Shown here: piece after piece, positions 57,828 through 64,000 of the stretch | Layout of the letters: every line of letters begins with the position of its first letter | How positions within the stretch are numbered: position 1 is the first letter of the stretch | Assembly (NCBI GenBank): GCA_015075635.1 | Contig: JABTUA010000002.1 | Location: 2,174,708-2,238,707 of the forward strand | From: Polyangiaceae bacterium | GTDB taxonomy: Bacteria > Myxococcota_A > Polyangia > Polyangiales > Polyangiaceae | Direction of reading: 5' to 3' | DNA length: 64,000 bases | The notes under the pieces: generated by a model | Told to the model about the DNA's origin: nothing | What the model saw: only the letters and a program-made list of their open reading frames with translations | Database searches by the model: none | Made by a program: the position numbers and the translations under genes

Positions 57828-58709
57828 TCAGGCGTCTTTCACCAGACCGTCCAGTCGTCCGGTGACCAGAGGCTTCCTGTACACCAGATCGTCCTTCAGG
57901 TGACACAGCTCGAACGCGGTGGAGACGTTCCAGAGCGATTCCGAGTGTCCCAGGAGCAGGTAGCCACCTGGGAGCAGGCGCTCGTACAGGTTCTCGATGA
58001 CCTTGGCGCGGGCGCGCGCGTCGAAGTAGATGAGGACGTTGCGGCACAAGACCAGGTCCACGCGGCCGACGATGGAAGCCCGGGAAACGTCGAGCAGGTT
58101 GACCTGCCCGAAGTGGCACAGACGCTTGACGTTCTCGGAGATGTGGCTGCCGTCCGGCCGCTCGTCGAAGTAGGTGCGGCGAAGCTGAGGCGGCGTAGAG
58201 CGGAACGCATTCGGACGGTACACACCGCGGCGCGCCGCTGCGACGCTCTTCTTCGAGATGTCGCTGCCGATGATGTGGACGTCCCAGCCCTCGAAGAGCC
58301 GGGACTCGAGCACGCACATCGCGACGGTGTACGCCTCTTCCCCGGTGGCGCAGCCCGCGCTCCAGATCGTCAGCCGGCGCGAGCGCACGTTGTGCCGCGC
58401 GAGCTCGGGCAACAGCTCGTGCTGAAGTGCCCTGAGCTGGTACTCCTGGCGAAAGAAGTAGGTCTCCTTGGTGGTCAAAAGGTCGACCACTTCGTCGAGC
58501 TCGGCGCTGCCGCCGCTGCTGAGCCGCAGGTACTGGTAGTAGTCGTTGAAGCCCTCGAGCGACAGCGCCGCGACGCGCTCGGACAGGCGACGCTCGAACG
58601 CGTACAGCGCGTCGTCATGGTACTCGAGACCCGCGTGGGCGTTGATCAGGTCGCGCAAGAGCCGGAACACCTCCGGCGTCAGCCGCGGCCGGCGGGACGC
58701 CGGCGTCAT
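57828..58709 (-). CDS. cheR: CheR chemoreceptor methyltransferase
   Basis: 293 residues. N-terminal helical CheR domain, then a SAM-binding fold with SAGCATGEEAYTVAM, VHIIGSDISKKSV and VLCRNVLIYFD. TKETYFFR is the conserved CheR motif. It methylates glutamates on chemoreceptors. Its ATG overlaps the stop of the HEAT-repeat gene (ATGA). Confidence 0.95.
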   Translation of the reverse strand: MTPASRRPRLTPEVFRLLRDLINAHAGLEYHDDALYAFERRLSERVAALSLEGFNDYYQYLRLSSGGSAELDEVVDLLTTKETYFFRQEYQLRALQHELLPELARHNVRSRRLTIWSAGCATGEEAYTVAMCVLESRLFEGWDVHIIGSDISKKSVAAARRGVYRPNAFRSTPPQLRRTYFDERPDGSHISENVKRLCHFGQVNLLDVSRASIVGRVDLVLCRNVLIYFDARARAKVIENLYERLLPGGYLLLGHSESLWNVSTAFELCHLKDDLVYRKPLVTGRLDGLVKDA

Positions 58710-60808
58710 TGTCGCCGCATCCCGCGCAAGCTGGGAGGCGGCGCCGTGCGCCGGCGACCGCTCAGCGTCTCGGCGTCGGTGATGGCGCGGGTCAGCTCTT
58801 CACGCACCAGATCCTGCCGCTCCAAGGAGAGCCGACCGCGCAGCAGCGCCAGCGCCTCGTCGCAGCCGAGGGTGCCGAGCAGCTCTGCGGCGAGCCGCCG
58901 CACGTCCCACTCGGTGTGCTCCAGACAGACCCCGAGCCGAGACGCCGCCCGCGGGTCGCTCGCGCTGGCCAGTACCCGCATCGCGGACTTGACCACCTCC
59001 GAATCCGCGTGTGAGAGCGCCGACACCACGTGCTCGTCCCGCTCGACACCTGCGAAGGCACCCAGCGCCTCCAGCGCGGCCACCGCTACCACCGGCTCGC
59101 GCCCCAGGAGCTCTCCCAGCACCGGGACCGCGCGCGCGTCGCCCACCTCGCCCAGGGCGCGGGCCGCGGCGGCCACCAGCGAGCGGTCCGAAGAGAGGCG
59201 CGCGATCTCCGTCAGGTGCTCCACACCAAGGGGCCTGCCCGTCTCGTCCGAGAGCCGGCCCAGCGCGCGGATCGCCGCGATCCGCACCTCGAGCTCTTCG
59301 TCGTTCAAGGCGAACGCGACCGGCTCGAGGGCTGCGCTCCCGCCGAGCGCCGAGAGCGCCGAGAGCGCCGCGCGCCGCGCCGTAGGGATCGGTCCGCCCA
59401 GCGCCGCCGCCAAGAAGGCGACGTGCGCGCCCACGTCCGGCTGACTGGCGCCGAGCGCCTCGATCACGATGGCCGCGGCTTCGGCGCCCGCACCGCTCGG
59501 GCTGGCCGAACGCACCAGCCCGAGGGCGTCGGCCGGGTGCCGGCGCGCCAGCGTCGCGAGCGCCCGGTGCGCCGCTTGCGCGACGACCGGCGCTGCGCCG
59601 AGCAACCCGGCAGCGTCTTGCAGCGCGGCTCGATCACCGGCGGCGGCCAGCGCGTCGAGCGCGGCGGCGACGACCTCCGGTGCAGCGTCACCCAGGGCGC
59701 GCTTGGCCGCCGCGTTCGCGTCGGGGTCGAGCGCGACCAAGGGCCCGAGCAGCGACAGGCACGCGGCCCTCTGCTCGGGCGTCGGGCCTTCGGCGCCCGC
59801 GACCAGCGCTGCGACCGCAGCGCTCCCGAGCTCGGTGAGCGTGGCCTCGGCCTGCTCGGCCAGCGCATCGTCGGCGAGCGCGGCCACCGCCGCCCGCGCC
59901 GCAGCGTCGCTGCCCAGGAGGCCGGCGGCACAGAGCGCGTTGCGCCGCTCGCCCGGTTGACCATCCTCGTCCAGGCAGAGCGCCAGGATGGTCTCGCGCA
60001 CCTGAGCTGGCGCCTCCCGGAGGCCCGCGCCGAGGCGCTCGTGAGCCCGAGCGCTCGTCCGGCTGAGCTCCACCAGTGAAGCCAGGGCATCCGCGAACGT
60101 CCTGCCCCGAGCCGCGGCCAACATGTCCAATAGCGCCGGCACTGCCGGTTCGGCGCCGCTCCTGCCCGCCAGGGCGAGCACCGCCGGCAGCAAGATGGGA
60201 TCGCTGGCCAGGGGCTCGAGCCGCTCCCAGGGCAGCGTGGCCGAGAGGCGCTCGAGTCCCTGCAGCGCGGCCAGGCGCTCGAAGCGCGACAACGAGTCGA
60301 GGCATTCGTCCAGGATCGCGATCGCCTCCTCGGCGCAACCTTCGCCGATGGCCGCGACGGCTTCGACCGCCGCTCCGCGCACGTTGACGTCGGGGTCCTT
60401 CAGCAAGCGCTTGAGCAGCGGCAGCGCCTCGGGGCGCGCGCCCAGGGCGAGGACGTCCACCACCAGCTTCCTCCCGTCCGCGTCCAGGTCGCCCAGGGCG
60501 TGGGCCAGCGCGCCGATGGCGTGGACGCCGTAGTCTGCGAGGGCCTCCACGGCGCTGTTGCGCTCGCCGACGTTGTCGCCGGGGCCGAGCGCTGCCACGA
60601 GCGCCGACAGCACCTCCGGAGAAGGAGCCAGAGCGACCGCGGTGAGCACCGCCTCCTTGCGCACGCGCCAATCGGAGTCGCTCAACGCCCGCATCAGCAG
60701 CTTCACGGGAACTTCACTCGAGGGGCGGCGCAGGCTCGCCGCTGCTCGCCGCCGCTCCTCGGCGTCGTCCGCCGAGAGCGCCCGTTCGACGTCCGCCCAC
60801 GCGCTCAC
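58706..60808 (-). CDS. HEAT-repeat protein of the chemosensory operon
   Basis: 700 residues from GTG 60808, which overlaps the upstream cheW stop (GTGA); the longer frame to 61054 overlaps cheW. The whole chain is a series of 30-residue HEAT/PBS-lyase-type repeats (LMRALSDSDWRVRKEAVLTA, ALPLLKRLLKDPDVNVRGAA, VEAVAAIGEG), forming a helical solenoid for protein binding. Ala and Leu are very abundant. Its fixed place between cheW and cheR, overlapping both, indicates a structural or coupling role in the array, similar in idea to HEAT-repeat proteins reported with myxobacterial Che clusters. Confidence 0.9.
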   Translation of the reverse strand: MSAWADVERALSADDAEERRRAAASLRRPSSEVPVKLLMRALSDSDWRVRKEAVLTAVALAPSPEVLSALVAALGPGDNVGERNSAVEALADYGVHAIGALAHALGDLDADGRKLVVDVLALGARPEALPLLKRLLKDPDVNVRGAAVEAVAAIGEGCAEEAIAILDECLDSLSRFERLAALQGLERLSATLPWERLEPLASDPILLPAVLALAGRSGAEPAVPALLDMLAAARGRTFADALASLVELSRTSARAHERLGAGLREAPAQVRETILALCLDEDGQPGERRNALCAAGLLGSDAAARAAVAALADDALAEQAEATLTELGSAAVAALVAGAEGPTPEQRAACLSLLGPLVALDPDANAAAKRALGDAAPEVVAAALDALAAAGDRAALQDAAGLLGAAPVVAQAAHRALATLARRHPADALGLVRSASPSGAGAEAAAIVIEALGASQPDVGAHVAFLAAALGGPIPTARRAALSALSALGGSAALEPVAFALNDEELEVRIAAIRALGRLSDETGRPLGVEHLTEIARLSSDRSLVAAAARALGEVGDARAVPVLGELLGREPVVAVAALEALGAFAGVERDEHVVSALSHADSEVVKSAMRVLASASDPRAASRLGVCLEHTEWDVRRLAAELLGTLGCDEALALLRGRLSLERQDLVREELTRAITDAETLSGRRRTAPPPSLRGMRRQ

Positions 60809-61299
60809 AAAGCGTCTCCAGAACCGACGAGTCCCGGAAGGGCGAGAGGAGCGACCATCGCCTCGAAGCGCGCGACGTCGAGCACGAACACCAGGCTGTC
60901 GGAGTGGCTGGCCACACCCAGGATGCCCCGAGCGTCGTCGCCCCCGCCCAGGTTCGGCGGTGGGCCGAGCTCGGCGCCCCCCGTCCCGAACACCTCGGTG
61001 ACGCTGTCCACCATCAGACCCACCGTGTGGTCCTCCACCTCGACCAAGATCCACTTCGCGCGACGCTGATCGGCGGCGGGGGGTAGCCCGAAGCGCGCCC
61101 GCAGATCGACCACCGGAATGACGGTGCCGCGATGGTTGGCGACTCCCGCGACTGCGAGCGGCGAGTGCGGGAGAACCGTCAGTGGCAGGGGGTTCACGAT
61201 CTCGCGCACCGACGCGATCGGTACCGCGTAGTGCACGTCGCCGACCATGAACCCGACCAAGCTCTTCTGGGGGTCCGGTCTTCCTTTCGCTCCAGCCAT
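60805..61299 (-). CDS. cheW: CheW-like coupling protein, second copy
   Basis: 164 residues. CheW fold: VGFMVGDVHYAVPIASVREI, VAGVANHRGTVIPVVDLRAR, VEVEDHTVGLMVDSV, VFVLDVARF. It contains a Gly/Asn-rich insertion (GPPPNLGGGDDA). It couples receptors to CheA. Start and stop overlap both neighbours. Confidence 0.93.
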   Translation of the reverse strand: MAGAKGRPDPQKSLVGFMVGDVHYAVPIASVREIVNPLPLTVLPHSPLAVAGVANHRGTVIPVVDLRARFGLPPAADQRRAKWILVEVEDHTVGLMVDSVTEVFGTGGAELGPPPNLGGGDDARGILGVASHSDSLVFVLDVARFEAMVAPLALPGLVGSGDAL

Positions 61300-61799
61300 C
61301 AGCTGCCCTCCGGCAAGTGACCCACGATCCGTCCCAGGTCGAGCAGGATGATCACGTCGTCCCCGGGCTTCGGCCGCCCGATGCCGAGCACGTGCTCGGC
61401 GACGTCGTCACCGAGCACGCTCCCCGACAGCTCGAGCTCGGCCTCCGACAGCCGCACCACTTGTCTCACTTCGTCGACCAGAACGCCGAACACTTCGTCC
61501 GAGGGGCCCGTGGTCAGAAGAATGCGCGTTCGGCGCGTCGAGACCGCTTGCCCCAGCCCCAGGCGGCGCCTGAGGTCGACCACCGTGACGAGGAGGCCGC
61601 GCACGCTGCACACGCCGAGCACCGAGCTCGGCGCGCGCGGCACGAAGGTCACCGGCGGCGGGCTCAAGATCTCGCGGATGGCCGTCAGCTCGACGCCGTA
61701 TTGCTCGCCCCCCAGGGCGAGCGCCAGGAACTCGCGCACCGGCCCGGCGTGCGCGCGGCGCTGCAGGCCTCGCCCGCCAGCCTTGACCAGATCAGCCAC
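61299..61799 (-). CDS. cheW: CheW-like coupling protein, first copy
   Basis: 166 residues. CheW fold with LALALGGEQYGVELTAIREI, LGVCSVRGLLVTVVDLRRR, VFGVLVDEVRQV and VIILLDLGRIV. A basic N-terminal arm of about 20 residues precedes it. Its start lies eight bases inside cheA. Two different CheW copies in one operon suggest two receptor types or a structural ring role. Confidence 0.93.
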   Translation of the reverse strand: MADLVKAGGRGLQRRAHAGPVREFLALALGGEQYGVELTAIREILSPPPVTFVPRAPSSVLGVCSVRGLLVTVVDLRRRLGLGQAVSTRRTRILLTTGPSDEVFGVLVDEVRQVVRLSEAELELSGSVLGDDVAEHVLGIGRPKPGDDVIILLDLGRIVGHLPEGS

Positions 61800-63900
61800 G
61801 GACGGCTACCTCCGAGACGCCGGCCTCGCCGGTCGACAGCACCTCCTCGATCAGCGACGCGGAATCGAGCACCAGCCCGACCCGCTGATCGCCGAGCTCC
61901 GTCGCCCCGGCCAAGCCGCGCACGTCCGCGAGCGAAGGGCCGAGCGGCTTGATCACGATGTCCTCCTGCCCGAGCACGGCGTCCACCACGAGCCCCAGCC
62001 GCCGCGGACCGAGGGCGGTCACCACCACGAAGCGACGAGCGCTGTCCTCGTCGGGAGGCGGCAGGTCCAGGTGCTCTGCCAGGCGACAGATCGGCAGCGT
62101 CGCGCCGCGCAGAGAGATGACCTCGCGCCCGTCCACCCTGCGGACGCCTCGTCTCTCGAAGACTATGGCTTCGGAGACGCTGCTCACCGCGATCGCGAAC
62201 ACCTGCCCGGCCACGCGCACCAGGAGCGCGCTCACGATGGCCAGCGTGATGGGCAGCGTGATGGTCATCTTCGTGCCGATGCCGCGCTCGCTGTGCACGT
62301 CGATGACGCCGCCGATCTTGCCCAGGTTGGTCTTCACCACGTCCATGCCGACGCCCCGCCCGCTCAGGTCCCCCGCGCGCTCTCGCGTGCTGACGCCCGG
62401 GGTGAAGATCAGCCCCAGGAGCTCCTGTCGAGACAGCTCGCCGGCGTCCGCGCGGCTGATGCGCCCGAACGCGACCGCCTTCTCCAGCAGGGCTTCTTCG
62501 TCGATGCCTCCGCCGTCGTCCTCGATCTCGATCATGACGTGGTTGCCCTTCTGATAGGCGTTCAGCGCGATCGTGCCCGCGGCGGGCTTGCCGACCTTCT
62601 CGCGCTCCTCGGCTTGCTCTATGCCGTGATCGATGGCGTTGCGGATCATGTGCATCAGCGGGTCGCTGAGCTCCTCCACGATCAGCTTGTCGATCTCGGT
62701 TTCGGCGCCGGTGATGACCAGGCGAATCTCCTTGCCCACGTCCCTGCTGATTTGACGCACGACGCGCGCGAGGCGATCGAACACCTGCCCGAGCGGCACC
62801 ATGCGGACCTCGAGGATGGCGTCGCGCAGCTCGCCCAGGCGGCGGTCGAAGCTGCGGTGCAGCCGCATGATCTCGCTCGCGAGCTGGCGCTGGCCGTCGG
62901 AGCGTGCGCGGTCCGACAGGCGTGAGAGCACGCCGCGCACGATGCTGAGCTCGCCCACGATGTTCATCAGGTGGTCGAGCTTCTTGATGTCCACGCGCAC
63001 GGTCTGGGTGACCGCCTTGAGCGAAGCGGCCGGCTCGAGCGGCGGGTGGTCCTCCTCAGGCGAGGGCTCGACCGCCGGACCCCGCGGCGCCAGCGAGACC
63101 AGGGTCCCGCCCAGGGCCGGCGGCGGCACCGTTCCGGCCGCCAATGACGGCCTGCGGCGCCGCGGCACCTCCTCGATCACCACGTTGTCGGCGCCCAGCG
63201 TGCCGATCAGCGTGGCCAGGTCGTCCCGAGACGCCATCAGCAGATCGAGCTCGATGGTTTCGGGGCTCGGTGACTCGCCAGTGGGGAGGTAGGTGATGAT
63301 CTCGCCGTGACGCTTCGCGCGCTCCTTGATCTCCTCGAGCGCCCGGTCGATGGTGCTGAGGTCGAACTGCACGCGCAGCCGGTAAAGCCCGAGCCCGTGC
63401 TCGATGTTGGTGCGCAGGCGGTGCTCCTCGTATTCGGTCAGCACCGCGAGCAATCCGGGGTCGAGCTCGTACTCCACCACGAGGTTCGCCTGAGCCGCGC
63501 TGCCGGACCCGAGCAAGTCGAGGCGGGCGCACAGCTCGTCCACGGCGCCGAGCGGCGCGTCGAGGCCGCTCTTCTCGACCGCGAGGATCTGGGCGTAGAC
63601 GTCCACGGCGGCGAACAGAGTGTCGAGGACCTGAGCGCTGAGCTGCATGCGGCCGAGGCGCAGCGCGTCGAGCACGTCTTCGAGCCGGTGCGACAGCATC
63701 CCCATCCTGGACGCGCCGAACAACCCGGCCAGGCCCTTCAAGGTGTGGACCGCGCGAAACGCCTCGTTCACCAGCGCAGGGTCGTCGCCGCCCACCTTCA
63801 GCGTCGCGTCCAGTGAGAGCAGGTTTCTGGAGAAGGTCTCGACGATCTCCTGGGCTTCGGTGAAGAACTCCTCGCGCGCGCGATCCCCGGCGTCAGCCAT
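61792..63900 (-). CDS. cheA: CheA histidine kinase
   Basis: 702 residues. Hpt domain with H52 in VHTLKGLAGLFG; a P2-like region (about 140-255); the dimerisation domain (LDHLMNIVGELSIVRG); the ATPase with HMIRNAIDHGIE, EDDGGGID and GRGVGMDVV; and a CheW-like regulatory domain at the end. No receiver is fused, unlike FrzE. Its phosphate would go to the receiver protein upstream and to CheB. Standard length for CheA. Confidence 0.95.
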   Translation of the reverse strand: MADAGDRAREEFFTEAQEIVETFSRNLLSLDATLKVGGDDPALVNEAFRAVHTLKGLAGLFGASRMGMLSHRLEDVLDALRLGRMQLSAQVLDTLFAAVDVYAQILAVEKSGLDAPLGAVDELCARLDLLGSGSAAQANLVVEYELDPGLLAVLTEYEEHRLRTNIEHGLGLYRLRVQFDLSTIDRALEEIKERAKRHGEIITYLPTGESPSPETIELDLLMASRDDLATLIGTLGADNVVIEEVPRRRRPSLAAGTVPPPALGGTLVSLAPRGPAVEPSPEEDHPPLEPAASLKAVTQTVRVDIKKLDHLMNIVGELSIVRGVLSRLSDRARSDGQRQLASEIMRLHRSFDRRLGELRDAILEVRMVPLGQVFDRLARVVRQISRDVGKEIRLVITGAETEIDKLIVEELSDPLMHMIRNAIDHGIEQAEEREKVGKPAAGTIALNAYQKGNHVMIEIEDDGGGIDEEALLEKAVAFGRISRADAGELSRQELLGLIFTPGVSTRERAGDLSGRGVGMDVVKTNLGKIGGVIDVHSERGIGTKMTITLPITLAIVSALLVRVAGQVFAIAVSSVSEAIVFERRGVRRVDGREVISLRGATLPICRLAEHLDLPPPDEDSARRFVVVTALGPRRLGLVVDAVLGQEDIVIKPLGPSLADVRGLAGATELGDQRVGLVLDSASLIEEVLSTGEAGVSEVAVRG

Positions 63901-64000
63901 GACCGCTCTCGCCCTCCGCCCGGCTCAAGTGACGCAACGCCTCGTCTCGGAGCTGCTCGGGGCTGAACGGCTTGGCGAGGTATCCGACCGCCCCGAGCGC
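63893..64000 (-). CDS. C-terminal end of a CheY-like response regulator, cut by window edge
   Basis: The last 35 codons of a receiver domain: ALGAVGYLAKPFSPEQL with the conserved Lys, then a short helix and tail ending GESGHG. Its stop lies inside the cheA start (eight-base overlap). It is probably the output CheY of this operon; any further domain to the left of the visible part is unknown. Confidence 0.85.
   Translation of the reverse strand, partial: ALGAVGYLAKPFSPEQLRDEALRHLSRAEGESGHG

Overview
The window is a very GC-rich stretch of a bacterial chromosome, densely packed with genes and with no rRNA or tRNA gene that I can see. Gene content points to the Myxococcota, probably the Polyangia (Sorangium-like) branch. 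The signs are three large eukaryote-like Ser/Thr protein kinases (one fused to an AAA ATPase and TPR region), a catalytically degenerate relative of sigma-54 activators, a frizzy/Che-type chemosensory operon containing a HEAT-repeat protein, glycine-rich surface lipoproteins and thrombospondin-type-3/OmpA proteins. The organism assignment is inference from gene content only.

Layout. 1-9.2 kb: a PhoH-type PIN-ATPase, a cupin lipoprotein, a membrane protein with a dead AAA domain, an inserted 1.2-kb chimeric pseudogene flanked by ~80-bp direct repeats, and a tightly coupled three-gene operon of unknown function. 9.2-24.2 kb: a giant kinase-ATPase-TPR protein, an AlaC-like aminotransferase, an OmpA/TSP3 protein, an orphan MoxR ATPase, AstA, a membrane kinase, two paralogous IgGFc-binding-like lipoproteins and a TerB-like protein. 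24.3-26.4 kb: an accessory patch with a FitAB/VapBC toxin-antitoxin pair, a four-helix-bundle (IVS-type) gene and two almost identical 261-bp direct repeats, each next to a degenerate hexanucleotide array.

26.4-35.1 kb is a leftward run: ribF, a SAP/TPR/DUF4912-like protein, a secreted protein, prfB with a programmed +1 frameshift, a 70-codon SelW-like selenoprotein read through an in-frame UGA, lysS, and a LolC/E-LolD lipoprotein exporter. 35.1-40.4 kb reads right: holA, ribA, then a sigma-54 response regulator with a hybrid histidine kinase. 40.4-48.1 kb: glmU, a 1318-residue lipoprotein of unknown family, a FadL-type outer-membrane protein and a small secreted protein.

48.2-64 kb is entirely leftward. 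From upstream to downstream it holds a chemosensory operon (receiver-cheA-cheW-cheW-HEAT-cheR-cheB), then what looks like one six-gene stress unit (hsp20-hsp20-HtrA protease-Ser/Thr kinase-DoxX-like-DUF2269-like), then an MltD-like lytic transglycosylase followed by a PPP-family phosphatase.

The most notable points are the two adjacent UGA recoding events (RF2 frameshift, then Sec-UGA with a perfect downstream hairpin), the repeat/IVS element, the repeat-flanked insertion at 5.1-6.5 kb, and the unknown operon at 6.4-9.2 kb.
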